Origin: Streptomyces cyaneofuscatus
Lineage (GTDB): Bacteria > Actinomycetota > Actinomycetes > Streptomycetales > Streptomycetaceae
Length of the DNA: 64,000 nucleotides
Direction of reading: 5' to 3'
NCBI RefSeq assembly: GCF_000718135.1
Contig: NZ_JOEM01000001.1
Span: 558,001-622,000, forward strand
Shown here in pieces: positions 1-8,213 of this stretch. The notes beneath the pieces are model-generated. The model worked only from the letters and a program-made list of their open reading frames with translations, did no database searches and was not told where the DNA came from. The position numbers and the translations under genes are program-made. Numbering within the stretch: position 1 is the first letter of the stretch; each line of letters starts with the position of its first letter.

Positions 1-1695
1 GGCCTGGAGCTCGGCGAGATAGCCCGTACGCTCCAGCACCGCTTCCAGCACGACGGCGGGCCCGGCGCCGGACTCGACGATCGTACGGAGCTCCTCCATC
101 AGCGTGTTGAAGCGCTTGACGGCGTTGGAGGAGCGGGCCGCCATGCCGTACGCCTCGTCGACGCGGCGCAGCGCCTGCGGGAAGGAGATCTTCTCGCGCA
201 TCGACAGCGCGTCGATCATGGCCTCGGCGCGGTCGCCGATGCCGCGCTTGGGCACGTTGAGGATGCGGCGCAGCGGGACGGTGTCCTCGGGGTTGGCGAG
301 GACGCGGAGGTAGGCCAGGACGTCCCGGACCTCCTTGCGCTCGTAGAAGCGCACGCCGCCGACGACCTTGTAGGGCAGGCCGACGCGGATGAAGATCTCT
401 TCGAAGACACGGGACTGGGCGTTGGTCCGGTAGAAGACGGCGACGTCGCCCGCCTTCGCGTCGCCCTTGTCGGTGAGCCGGTCGATCTCGTCGGCGACGA
501 ACTGCGCCTCGTCGTGCTCGGTGTCGGCCACATAGCCGGTGATACGGGCGCCGCTGCCGGCGTTGGTCCACAGGTTCTTGGGGCGGCGGCTCTCGTTGCG
601 CTCGATGACCGCGTTGGCGGCGGAGAGGATCGTCTGCGTGGAGCGGTAGTTCTGCTCCAAAAGGATCGTCTTCGCGCTCGGGTAGTCCTCCTCGAACTGG
701 AGGATGTTGCGGATGGTCGCGCCCCGGAAGGCGTAGATCGACTGGTCCGCGTCACCGACGACGCACAGCTCGGCGGGGGCGTCACTCTCCCCGGCCGGGC
801 CGACCAGCTCCCGTACCAGCGTGTACTGGGCGTGGTTGGTGTCCTGGTACTCGTCGACGAGGACGTGGCGGAAGCGGCGGCGGTAGTGCTCGGCGACGTC
901 CGGGAAGGCCTGGAGGAGGTGGACCGTCGTCATGATGATGTCGTCGAAGTCCAGCGCGTTGGCCTCGCGCAGACGGGCCTGGTAGAGCGCGTACGCCTGG
1001 GCCAGCGTCTTCTCGAACCCGTCGGCGGCCTGTCCGGCGAAGGTCTCCTCGTCGATGAGCTCGTTCTTGAGGTTGGAGACCTTGGCGGTGAAGGACTTCG
1101 GCGGGTAGCGCTTGGGGTCCAGGTCCAGATCGCGGCAGACCAGGGCCATCAGGCGCTTGGAGTCGGCGGCGTCGTAGATCGAGAACGACGAGGTGAAGCC
1201 GAGCTTCTTCGACTCGCGGCGCAGGATGCGGACGCACGCGCTGTGGAAGGTCATGACCCACATGGCGTTGGCGCGCGGGCCGACGAGCTGCTCGACGCGC
1301 TCCTTCATCTCGCCCGCGGCCTTGTTGGTGAAGGTGATCGCGAGGATCTGTCCCGGGTGCACCCCGCGCTCGGCCAGCAGGTGGGCGATGCGGTGGGTGA
1401 GCACCCGGGTCTTGCCCGAGCCGGCCCCGGCGACGATGAGCAGCGGGGACCCGGCGTGCACGACGGCGGCGCGCTGCTCGGTGTTCAGCCCGTCGAGCAG
1501 CGCGGCGGAGTCGATCACCGGGCGCGGGTGACCGTCGCGGTAATACCCGTCCCGGGGCGGCGGGGGCGCGTCGTAGACGCCCTCGAAGAGCCCCTCCGGC
1601 ACCGCTTCGGGTGCGTGGTCCTCGGGGGGCGGCGGCGGGCCGTCCTCCGTGGACTGGAGGCCGGTCAGGAAACTGTCGTCAAAGAGGCTGCTCAT
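1..1695 (-). CDS. pcrA: ATP-dependent DNA helicase PcrA/UvrD, partial (C-terminus beyond window)
   Basis: Superfamily 1 3'-5' DNA helicase used in repair and replication restart. The first 565 residues are visible; the gene runs off the left edge. It has an acidic, proline-rich N-terminal extension of about 65 residues, then the Q-motif region (NTEQR, about 71), Walker A AGAGSGKT (89-96), motif Ia TFTNKAA (about 121), motif II DEYQD (281-285) and motif III GDADQSIYAFRG (314-325). The ATG at 1693-1695 follows a GGGAGG Shine-Dalgarno. The order and spacing of motifs match PcrA/UvrD rather than Rep or RecB. It is divergent from the NlpC/P60 gene to its right. Identity is secure as UvrD-family; PcrA is the usual Gram-positive name. 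Confidence 0.93.
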   Translation of the reverse strand, partial: MSSLFDDSFLTGLQSTEDGPPPPPEDHAPEAVPEGLFEGVYDAPPPPRDGYYRDGHPRPVIDSAALLDGLNTEQRAAVVHAGSPLLIVAGAGSGKTRVLTHRIAHLLAERGVHPGQILAITFTNKAAGEMKERVEQLVGPRANAMWVMTFHSACVRILRRESKKLGFTSSFSIYDAADSKRLMALVCRDLDLDPKRYPPKSFTAKVSNLKNELIDEETFAGQAADGFEKTLAQAYALYQARLREANALDFDDIIMTTVHLLQAFPDVAEHYRRRFRHVLVDEYQDTNHAQYTLVRELVGPAGESDAPAELCVVGDADQSIYAFRGATIRNILQFEEDYPSAKTILLEQNYRSTQTILSAANAVIERNESRRPKNLWTNAGSGARITGYVADTEHDEAQFVADEIDRLTDKGDAKAGDVAVFYRTNAQSRVFEEIFIRVGLPYKVVGGVRFYERKEVRDVLAYLRVLANPEDTVPLRRILNVPKRGIGDRAEAMIDALSMREKISFPQALRRVDEAYGMAARSSNAVKRFNTLMEELRTIVESGAGPAVVLEAVLERTGYLAELQA

Positions 1696-1965
1696 CGCCT
1701 CCCGAGTCTAGGCGGCCGCACTGACAACGTTCGGCCGAAGGCCGGAAGCGACCCGGAAGGGACCGTTCCCAGCCGCACGCACGGAGAGCGGACGTCCACG
1801 TTCCGTGAAGGAACGCCCGGTCGGAAGGGGGGCGGGGCCCGGGATCCGAAAAGGTCACGAAAATGTATCGGGCATATCGCTCATCCTCCTTCCCAGCGGT
1901 GCCACCGGTTGGCTAGCGTGCTCGGTCAGGTGATCCGTAATCTCCCTGAGACGAACCGCGTCTCA
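1696..1965. other. Divergent intergenic region pcrA / NlpC-P60
   Basis: Non-coding DNA between two divergent genes. It contains a perfect inverted repeat CGTTCC-gtgaa-GGAACG at 1799-1815 and a short AT-richer stretch near 1856-1885. Around 1929-1974 there is another potential stem, with GAGACG/CGTCTC as its inner arms, just before the riboswitch core. Promoters for both genes must lie here, but I cannot assign -35/-10 boxes with confidence. Confidence 0.45.
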
Positions 1966-2121
1966 CGGTCACCTCTGCCGAATCCGTGCTGCCCTCCCGG
2001 CAGTTCGGAACCGGGGACCCACACGCACAACCGGGGTGAATCGGTCCGTACCCTCGCACAACGGACCGTAGGACAGCCTTCCGTTCCGTCCGAACCCGAC
2101 AGCTAACCCGGTAGGCGGTCC
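1966..2121 (+). promoter_or_regulatory. c-di-AMP riboswitch (ydaO/yuaA type)
   Basis: The conserved blocks of the ydaO/yuaA class are all readable in order: GCCGAATCCG near 1977, GGGGACCCA near 2013, GGGGTGAATCGG near 2033, and CCGAACCCGACAGCTAACC followed by GGTAGGCGG ending near 2118. The last block and the GGGGACCCA/GGGGTGAATC pair are diagnostic of this family. The element ends just before the start of the downstream NlpC/P60 peptidoglycan hydrolase, an association known in actinobacteria, where c-di-AMP binding lowers hydrolase expression. The boundaries are approximate. Confidence 0.93.
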
Positions 2122-2140
2122 ACGGAAGGAGATGCCGGTC

Positions 2141-3361
2141 TTGGCATCGCATCGCAAGCCGCGCACGAAGGTGCGCACGACCACCCCCGCCGTCGGGTTC
2201 ACGACGGCCGCGCTGGCTTCTGTGACGCTGCTCTCCACGCAGAGCGCGACCGCCGCCCCCGTCGAGCCGAAGCCGGCCATCGAGGACGTCCAGAAGAAGG
2301 TCGACGAGCTGTACCGGCAGGCGGGCAGCGCGACCCAGCAGTACAACCGGGCGAAGGCCGCCTCCACCGCCCAGCGCGCCAAGGTCGACACGCTGCTCTC
2401 CGACGTGGCGAAGCGGACCGAGAAGATCAACGAGGCCCGCCGGGAGCTGGGCGCCTTCGCCGCCGAGCAGTACCGCACCGGCGGCATCGCGCCGACCGCC
2501 ACCTTCTTCCTGGCGGACGACCCGCAGGCGTACTTCGACCAGAGCCGGCTGATGAGCCGGTCCACGGAGCGGCAGCAGAAGGCCGTCGACGACTTCCGTA
2601 CGCAGCAGGCGGCGGCGTCGAAGAAGCGCGCGGAGGCCGTGCAGAGCCTGGAGTCGCTCACCGAGACGCAGACCACGCTGCGCTCCAGCAAGCAGAAGGT
2701 GCAGAACAAGCTCACCGAGGCCCGGTCCCTGCTCGCGAAGCTGACCGCCGAGGAGAAGGCGCGGCTGGCGGAGCTGGAGCGCGAGAAGGAGGCCGAGGCC
2801 AAGGAGAAGGCGGAGAAGCTGGCCCGCCGCCAGGCCGCCGAGGCCAAGGAGCGCGAGGAGCGCGAGGAGGCGGAGAAGAAGGCCCGCGAGGAGGCCGCGA
2901 AGGAGTCCGGCGGGGACAGCGGCTCCGGTTCCGGCAGCGGTACGGGTACGGGGACGAGCCCGGGGTCCGGTACGGGCACGGGTACGGGGACCGGGACGGA
3001 CGGCAGCTACGCCGCGAAGGCCGAGAAGGTGCTGGCTTTCGCCCGCGCCCAGATCGGGAAGCCGTACGTGTGGGGGGCCTCGGGCCCGGCCTCGTACGAC
3101 TGCTCGGGGCTGACGCAGGCGGCCTGGCGGGAGGCGGGGGTGACGCTGCCCCGGACCACCTGGGACCAGGTGAAGGTGGGCACGCGGGTCGCCACGTCCG
3201 ACCTCCAGCCCGGGGACCTGGTCTTCTTCTACGACGACATCAGCCACGTCGGCATCTACAAGGGCGACGGGATGATGATCCACGCCCCGAAGCCGGGGGC
3301 GAACGTCCGCGAGGAGTCGATCTACTACATGCCGATCTACGGCAGCGTGCGTCCGGCGTAG
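2141..3361 (+). CDS. Secreted NlpC/P60 (C40) peptidoglycan endopeptidase with coiled-coil N-terminus
   Basis: Cell-wall hydrolase that cleaves stem peptides. The likely start is TTG at 2141 (10 nt after GGAAGGA at 2124-2130), because the ATG at 2132 lies only 1 nt from that Shine-Dalgarno; the resulting N-terminus (LASHRKPR) resembles the paralogue downstream (VAAHRK). Signal peptide about residues 1-39 (cut near ATAA-PV). A long Ala/Glu/Lys coiled coil spans about 45-255, then a Gly/Ser/Thr linker with GT repeats. The C-terminal NlpC/P60 domain has catalytic Cys321 (YDCSGL), His369 (SHVGIY) and His381 (IHAP). The architecture is like RipA. Expression is expected to be under the c-di-AMP riboswitch directly upstream. 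Confidence 0.93.
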   Translation: MASHRKPRTKVRTTTPAVGFTTAALASVTLLSTQSATAAPVEPKPAIEDVQKKVDELYRQAGSATQQYNRAKAASTAQRAKVDTLLSDVAKRTEKINEARRELGAFAAEQYRTGGIAPTATFFLADDPQAYFDQSRLMSRSTERQQKAVDDFRTQQAAASKKRAEAVQSLESLTETQTTLRSSKQKVQNKLTEARSLLAKLTAEEKARLAELEREKEAEAKEKAEKLARRQAAEAKEREEREEAEKKAREEAAKESGGDSGSGSGSGTGTGTSPGSGTGTGTGTGTDGSYAAKAEKVLAFARAQIGKPYVWGASGPASYDCSGLTQAAWREAGVTLPRTTWDQVKVGTRVATSDLQPGDLVFFYDDISHVGIYKGDGMMIHAPKPGANVREESIYYMPIYGSVRPA

Positions 3362-3371
3362 TGCCGGGGGC

Positions 3372-3402
3372 GGGGGTGGCCGCCTGAGCGGCGGCCGCCC
3401 CC
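3372..3402. terminator. Strong GC hairpin after NlpC/P60 gene
   Basis: A 13-bp stem with a 5-nt loop: GGGGGTGGCCGCC (3372-3384), loop tgagc, GGCGGCCGCCCCC (3390-3402), with one T-G pair. It has no U-tract, as is common in Streptomyces. It lies between the plus-strand hydrolase and the convergent membrane-protein gene, so it could act on both strands. Confidence 0.8.
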
Positions 3403-3445
3403 GGGAGAGTCTCAGGTCCGGAGCGGGAGAGTCTCAGGTCCAGAG
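3402..3445. repeat. 22-bp tandem duplication covering a stop codon
   Basis: Two adjacent 22-bp units (3402-3423 and 3424-3445) differ at one base. The second unit holds the last codons and TGA stop of the minus-strand membrane-protein gene; the first lies immediately downstream of that stop and copies it. This is one of several stop-region duplications in this window. Confidence 0.9.
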
Positions 3446-3787
3446 CGTGGCGATGAAGATGTTGGCGACCGTCAGGCCGCCGACCGCCGCGAACGCGCCC
3501 TTCTCGACCCTCTCCTCGTCCCGCTTGACGTAGACGAGCGCGAGGATGACGACGAGGAGCGCCAGCTTCACGCCGATCTTGATGTTGTTCACGGTCTGGT
3601 CGTCGGCCTGGTTGAGCCCGACCAGGGCGACGCCCGTGACCAGCATGGTCAGCGCGCCGTGCAGCATGGCGGGAACGAAGCGGGCGGTGCCCGCGCCCAT
3701 GGCCTTCATCTGGGTCAGGAAGCCGCCCAGCAGGGAGGCGATGCCGATGATGTGCAGGGCGACGAAGACATTGATGAGTACGTCCAT
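3434..3787 (-). CDS. Small integral membrane protein, four predicted helices
   Basis: A 117-residue membrane protein of unknown function. Start ATG at 3785-3787 (MDVLINVF), with GGAG about 5 nt upstream; longer in-frame starts would add a non-hydrophobic tail and are unlikely. Four hydrophobic segments are visible at about 5-25, 38-58, 70-88 and 96-115, joined by short polar loops with a KRDEER patch before the last helix. It is alone and convergent with the NlpC gene. No catalytic motif is visible. Its 3' end overlaps a 22-bp tandem duplication. Confidence 0.82.
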   Translation of the reverse strand: MDVLINVFVALHIIGIASLLGGFLTQMKAMGAGTARFVPAMLHGALTMLVTGVALVGLNQADDQTVNNIKIGVKLALLVVILALVYVKRDEERVEKGAFAAVGGLTVANIFIATLWT

Positions 3788-4053
3788 GGCTCCGGAGCCT
3801 AGCCATGGCCAAAACTTTACCCAGCAGTGAGGCAAGCCTTCCTCGACGCCTTCGCCGGAACTGGGCGCCCCGTGCCCGAACCTGCCGGAATGATCAGTTC
3901 CGACTTGACGCCTCCCGGTCATTCGGCAGCGCTGAAACGTCACATCCGGGCAATAGCTGTCATGGCGAACCTTTTCCGTGCGCCCGGCATAGCGTCCTTG
4001 CCGGACCTGCCGGTATCCCCCGGCGGGCAGCCGACAGGAAGGATGCCGCCCCC

Positions 4054-5181
4054 GTGGCCGCGCACCGGAAATCCGCTCACCGGAAACCCAAGCAGCGCCC
4101 GTTCACCGGCCCTGCTGCCCGCACCGCCGCCACCCTGGCGCTCGCCGGGGCCGCCACCGCCACCTCGGCCACCGGGGCCGGCGCCGCACCCGCCGAGCCC
4201 GCTCCCACCGCCGCCCAGGTCCGGGCGAAGGTCGACCGGCTCTACCACGACGCCGAGGTCGCCACCGAGAAGTACAACGGGGCGAAGGAGAAGGAAGCGG
4301 CCGCCACCAAGGCCGTCGACGCCCTGGCCGACGAGGCGGCCCGCCGTACCGACCGCCTCAACACCGCCCGCCACACGCTCGGTTCGATGGCCACCGCCCA
4401 ATACCGCACCGGCACCCTCGACCCCGCCCTACAGCTGGCGCTCTCCTCTGACCCCGACAGCTACCTGGAGCGCGCCGCCCACCTGGACCGGGCGGGCGAC
4501 CGGCAGGCGAGCCTGCTCAGCAACATCCGGCGCCAGCTCTCCGGCATCGCCCGGGTCAAGGCCCGCGCCGACCAGGAGACCGAGGCGCTCGCCGCCCGCC
4601 GCGCCGAGCTGGACAAGCACCGCACCGCGATCCGGACGAAGCTGGCCGACGCCCGGACGCTCCTGGCCACCCTCACCGCCGCCGAGCGCGCCGCGTACGA
4701 GCGCGCCGCCGACGCGGCCCACGGCGGCGGACCGGCGGCCTCGGCCGACGGCTCCACCGCCCGCCCCGACCGGGCCGTCACGGGCGCCCACGCCGACCGC
4801 TCGGCCCCCCGCGCCTCGGTCGCCGCCCCCAACTCCCGGGCGGCCCGGGCCGTCTCCTTCGCGCACGGGGCCATCGGCAAGCCGTACGTCTGGGGCGCGA
4901 CCGGCCCCAACGCCTTCGACTGCTCCGGGCTGACCCAGGCGGCATGGAAGGCGGCGGGCGTCAGCCTGCCGCGCACCACCTACACCCAGATCAACGCCGG
5001 ACAGCGGGTCTCCCGCTCCGAACTGGCCCCCGGCGACCTGGTCTTCTTCTACTCCGGCGTCAGCCACGTCGGCCTCTACATCGGCGGCGGCCAGATGATC
5101 CACGCCCCGCGACCCGGAGCCCCGGTCCGGATCGCGCCCATCAGCCAGATGCCTTTCGCCGGAGCGACCCGGGTGGCATAG
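4054..5181 (+). CDS. Second secreted NlpC/P60 (C40) endopeptidase
   Basis: Paralogue of the hydrolase at 2.1-3.4 kb. The GTG at 4054 is preferred: GGAAGG at 4037-4042 is 11 nt upstream and the product starts VAAHRKS, like the paralogue. Upstream in-frame starts add about 80 residues with no signal-peptide character. Signal peptide about 20-52 (ATATSATGAGA). Coiled-coil region about 55-220, then a Pro/Ala linker and an NlpC/P60 domain with Cys290 (FDCSGL), His338 (SHVGLY) and His350 (IHAP). Total 375 residues. Unlike its neighbour, no ydaO-type motif is seen in the 266 bp before it, so regulation probably differs. Confidence 0.92.
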   Translation: MAAHRKSAHRKPKQRPFTGPAARTAATLALAGAATATSATGAGAAPAEPAPTAAQVRAKVDRLYHDAEVATEKYNGAKEKEAAATKAVDALADEAARRTDRLNTARHTLGSMATAQYRTGTLDPALQLALSSDPDSYLERAAHLDRAGDRQASLLSNIRRQLSGIARVKARADQETEALAARRAELDKHRTAIRTKLADARTLLATLTAAERAAYERAADAAHGGGPAASADGSTARPDRAVTGAHADRSAPRASVAAPNSRAARAVSFAHGAIGKPYVWGATGPNAFDCSGLTQAAWKAAGVSLPRTTYTQINAGQRVSRSELAPGDLVFFYSGVSHVGLYIGGGQMIHAPRPGAPVRIAPISQMPFAGATRVA

Positions 5182-5222
5182 TCCCCGGCGCCGACCTCTC
5201 CCCCGCCGAAGGAACGTCCCGT

Positions 5223-5981
5223 ATGTCGATGGCGAACGCCGTCCAGGAGTACGCCCGTACGCTCACGCTGCGCTCGTCCACCCACTACCGGGTGGGCCCG
5301 TTCACCGTCCGGCACAACCCGGGCTGGGAGCTGAAATACGCCAACTACGCGATCCCGGACCGGGATGCGGAACCCACGGTGCACGACGTGGCGGCCCTCA
5401 TCGACGCCTTCCGGGAGCGGGAGCGGCTGCCGCGCCTGGAGTTCCTGCCCGCCTGGGCCCCGGCCGTCGAACCGGCCCTGCTGGCCGCCGGGTTCACCGT
5501 GGAGAACCGGGCACCGCTGCTCGTCTGCGCCCGCGAGGGCCTCCGTACGCCGAAGCCGGTCGACGGCCTCCGCATCGCCGTGCCCGCCACCGACGCGGAA
5601 TTCATCGACGCCGCCCGCATCCAGCACCACGGCTTCGGCGGCGCGGGCGAACCCGAGCCGGGGACGACCACCTGGCTGCGCTCGGCGGCGGCCGGTGACG
5701 GGGTCGCCGCCCTGGCGGTCCTGGACGGCGCACCGGCCGGGGCGGGCGGCTGCTCCGTCCCGGTCGACGGCCTCAGCGAACTGGTCGGCCTCGCCGTCGC
5801 CGCCCCCTTCCGCCGCCGGGGCGTCGGCGCCGCGCTCTCCGCCTGGCTGACCGAACGGGCCCTGGACCAGGGGTGCCGGGCCGTCTGGCTGGAGCCGGGC
5901 GACGCCGACGTGGAACGGATCTACGCGTCCATCGGCTACCGCCGGATCGGCGAGAAGGTCAACATCTCGCTGTCTCTCTGA
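5223..5981 (+). CDS. GNAT-family N-acetyltransferase
   Basis: Acetyl-CoA-dependent acyltransferase of unknown substrate, 252 residues. The ATG at 5223 follows GAAGGAA at 5206-5212. The N-terminal half is not GNAT-like in motifs and may be a degenerate second GNAT fold; the C-terminal half has the acetyl-CoA loop region (VGLAVAAPFRRRGVGAALS, about 190-208; the R-R-G-V-G-A core is the pyrophosphate-binding loop) and the usual VWLEPGD..ERIYASIGYR ending. It lies 41 bp after the second NlpC gene on the same strand and may be co-transcribed. The stop codon sits inside a 19-bp tandem repeat. Confidence 0.88.
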   Translation: MSMANAVQEYARTLTLRSSTHYRVGPFTVRHNPGWELKYANYAIPDRDAEPTVHDVAALIDAFRERERLPRLEFLPAWAPAVEPALLAAGFTVENRAPLLVCAREGLRTPKPVDGLRIAVPATDAEFIDAARIQHHGFGGAGEPEPGTTTWLRSAAAGDGVAALAVLDGAPAGAGGCSVPVDGLSELVGLAVAAPFRRRGVGAALSAWLTERALDQGCRAVWLEPGDADVERIYASIGYRRIGEKVNISLSL

Positions 5982-6029
5982 GGACAGGGCACCTCTCTGA
6001 GGACAGGGCACCTCTCTGAAGACAGGGCC
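5974..6029. repeat. 19-bp tandem repeat, about 2.9 copies, starting at a stop codon
   Basis: Units ctctctgaggacagggcac at 5974-5992 and 5993-6011 are identical, and a third partial copy with one change runs from 6012. The TGA stop of the acetyltransferase gene is in unit 1, so two further in-register TGA copies follow it. Confidence 0.92.
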
Positions 6030-6041
6030 GCCCGGCTCGGC

Positions 6042-6737
6042 TCAGACCAGCCGTCGCGCCGTCGCCCACCGCGTCAGCTCGTGCCGGTTGGAGAGCTGGA
6101 GCTTGCGCAGCACCGCCGAGACATGGGACTCGACCGTCTTCACCGAGATGAACAGCTGCTTCGCGATCTCCTTGTACGCGTATCCCCGGGCGATCAGCCG
6201 CAGCACCTCGCGCTCGCGCTGGGTGAGGCGGTCCATGTCCTCGTCGACCGGCGGGGCGTCCGTGGAGGCGAAGGCGTCGAGGACGAAGCCGGCCAGGCGC
6301 GGGGAGAAGACCGCGTCGCCCTCCTGGACCCGGAAGATGGAGTCGACCAGGTCGGTGCCGGTGATCGTCTTGGTGACATAGCCCCGGGCGCCGCCCCGGA
6401 TCACGCCGATGACGTCCTCGGCGGCGTCCGAGACGGAGAGCGCGAGGAAGCGGACCGGGTTGTCGGCCGTGCCCATCAGCGGGGCGCAGCGGCGCAGCAC
6501 CTCGACGCCGCCGCCACCCGGGAGATGGACGTCGAGGAGGACGACCTCGGGGCGGGTCGCCGTGATGACGGTGACCGCCTGGTCGACGTCGGCGGCCTCG
6601 CCGACCACTTCGACGCCGGTCTCCTCGGTGCGGCCGATCTCGGCCTGCACCCCGGTGCGGAACATCCGGTGGTCGTCGACGAGCACGACCCGTACCCGTC
6701 GCTCCGGGCCCCCGGTGGCTTCGGTGTTCTCGGTCAT
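6042..6737 (-). CDS. NarL/LuxR-family response regulator
   Basis: Two-component response regulator, 231 residues. The receiver domain (about 15-140) has the acidic pair DD21-22, phospho-acceptor Asp69 (LLDVHLPG), a Ser in the switch region (LALSVSD) and Lys in VTKTITG. The C-terminal LuxR HTH (about 165-228) reads LTQREREVLRLIARGYAYKE..KTVESHVS. It starts with ATG inside an ATGA overlap with the stop of the histidine kinase gene, so the pair is translationally coupled. With the kinase and the divergent PspC/toast-rack protein it resembles a LiaFSR-type envelope-stress system. Confidence 0.93.
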   Translation of the reverse strand: MTENTEATGGPERRVRVVLVDDHRMFRTGVQAEIGRTEETGVEVVGEAADVDQAVTVITATRPEVVLLDVHLPGGGGVEVLRRCAPLMGTADNPVRFLALSVSDAAEDVIGVIRGGARGYVTKTITGTDLVDSIFRVQEGDAVFSPRLAGFVLDAFASTDAPPVDEDMDRLTQREREVLRLIARGYAYKEIAKQLFISVKTVESHVSAVLRKLQLSNRHELTRWATARRLV

Positions 6738-8068
6738 TCGCTCGCCCTTTCCATCTCCAGCTCGACCTCGGTGCCCCCGCCGGGCACCGAACGCAGCCGG
6801 GCCGTGCCGCCGTTGCGCTGCATCCGGCCGATGATTGATTCTCGTACGCCCATGCGGTCGGCGGGAACCTCGTCCAGGTCGAAGCCCGGGCCCCGGTCCT
6901 TCACGGAGACGAAGACCGTGGCGCCCTCGACCTCGGCGAAGACCTGCACGGCACCGCCCTCGCCACCGTACTTGGCGGCGTTGACCATCGCCTCGCGCGC
7001 GGCCTGCATCTGGGCGCCCAGCTTGTCGTCGAGGGGGCAGTCGCCGACGACCACGACCTCCAGGGGGACGCCGTGCTTGTCCTCCACCTCGGCGGCGGCC
7101 CGCTTCACGGCCTCGGCGAGGGTCTCCGGCTCGTCGTCCTCGTCCTTGCCGGTGCCCTCGGGGTTGTAGAGCCAGTTCCGCAGCTCGCGCTCCTGGGCGC
7201 GGGCCAGGCGTCTGACCTCGCCGCCGTCGTCCGCGTTCCGCTGGATCAGGGTGAGGGTGTGCAGGACGGAGTCGTGGACGTGGGCGGCGACCTCGGCGCG
7301 CTCCTGGGCGCGGATGCGCATCAGGCGCTCCTCGGAGAGGTCCTGGACCATCCGGACCAGGTAGGGGCCCGCGAGCAGGGCGATGCCGGTGAGGACGGCG
7401 ATGGCGGCGGTCAGCACGTTGCCCAGCTGGGCGGCCGAGCCGCGCACCACCATGAAGACGGCGAGCCCGAGGCCCACCAGCGCCACCCCGGCCAGCGCGC
7501 GGGCCAGTTGCAGCAGCCGGCGGCGGCGGCCGACCTCCATCCAGCGGGCGCGCCGCGCGTTGTCCGCCTGGCGCCAGACGAGGACGGAGCCCGCGCCGAT
7601 GAGGAGCGTCGGCCAGATGTAGCGGTCGGCCTCGCTGCCCATGTCGACGTTGGCGACGAAGACGACGGCCCCGATGAGCAGGGCGACCAGCGCGAAGACC
7701 TGGCCCGGGTCCGGTTTGCGGAGCTTGCGCCGGCCGTCAGCCGCGGTCTCGAAGACCGAGCGCGGGGCGTGGACGCCGCCGACTCCGCCGACGCCGAGGG
7801 GGACGACGATCCAGAACACCGCGTACAGCAGGGCGCCCAGGCCGTCGCTGAGGAAGAGCCCGAGGAAGACGAACCGGACCCAGGCGACCGGCAGCCCGAG
7901 GTGTCCGGCGAGCCCGCGCGCGACGCCGCCCAGCATCCGCCCGTCGGCGCTGCGGTACAGCTTGCGCAGCGGCGGCTCCTCCGGGTCGGAGGCGAGTGAG
8001 CTGTGCGCGGCTCGGGCGGTGGCGGCTGGCATACCCCGATCGTCACACGCGGCGGGTGCGGGAGGCAT
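6734..8068 (-). CDS. PspC-domain sensor histidine kinase (HisKA_3 type)
   Basis: Membrane sensor kinase partner of the adjacent response regulator. N-terminal PspC domain (LYRSADGRMLGGVARGLAGH, about 45-65, followed by helices), then several transmembrane segments, a HisKA_3 dimerisation helix with the phospho-acceptor His in HVHDSVLHTL, and an HATPase domain with N-box REAMVNAAKY and G-box KDRGPGFDLDE. Start chosen at ATG 8066-8068, where AGGGGGA is 8 nt upstream; ATG 8032 is an alternative with a poorer ribosome site. It overlaps the regulator by 4 bp. An inverted repeat overlaps the chosen start, so the start and operator should be judged together. Confidence 0.88.
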   Translation of the reverse strand: MPPAPAACDDRGMPAATARAAHSSLASDPEEPPLRKLYRSADGRMLGGVARGLAGHLGLPVAWVRFVFLGLFLSDGLGALLYAVFWIVVPLGVGGVGGVHAPRSVFETAADGRRKLRKPDPGQVFALVALLIGAVVFVANVDMGSEADRYIWPTLLIGAGSVLVWRQADNARRARWMEVGRRRRLLQLARALAGVALVGLGLAVFMVVRGSAAQLGNVLTAAIAVLTGIALLAGPYLVRMVQDLSEERLMRIRAQERAEVAAHVHDSVLHTLTLIQRNADDGGEVRRLARAQERELRNWLYNPEGTGKDEDDEPETLAEAVKRAAAEVEDKHGVPLEVVVVGDCPLDDKLGAQMQAAREAMVNAAKYGGEGGAVQVFAEVEGATVFVSVKDRGPGFDLDEVPADRMGVRESIIGRMQRNGGTARLRSVPGGGTEVELEMERASE

Positions 8069-8086
8069 CAGGGTAGTCCCCCTGAT
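8067..8086. promoter_or_regulatory. Candidate operator: ATCAGGG-N6-CCCTGAT inverted repeat
   Basis: Perfect 7-bp arms (8067-8073 and 8080-8086) with a 6-bp spacer lie between the divergent kinase and PspC/toast-rack genes. A third CCCTGA half-site follows at about 8090-8095. The position suits autoregulation by the NarL-type regulator encoded here. This is inference; no consensus is known to me. Confidence 0.4.
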
Positions 8087-8213
8087 CGACCCTGAGGCCA
8101 GCCCTACCCCCGCAACCCCTGCCGCCCCCTGCGGGACGGCCCGGCGCAAAATCAGGGACCGGCCAGGGTCGGTGCGGCTCCCGCCGGCCGGTCCGGACCG
8201 TCACCATGGAGGT

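Noticed and set aside
3818..3845. Iron box near tgaggcaagcctt before the second NlpC gene
   Set aside because: Matches the DtxR consensus too poorly and is not a good palindrome.
4054..4933. Alternative proline-rich frame over the second NlpC gene
   Set aside because: Almost only Pro/Arg/Ser/Thr, a typical shifted frame; the NlpC frame has all catalytic residues.
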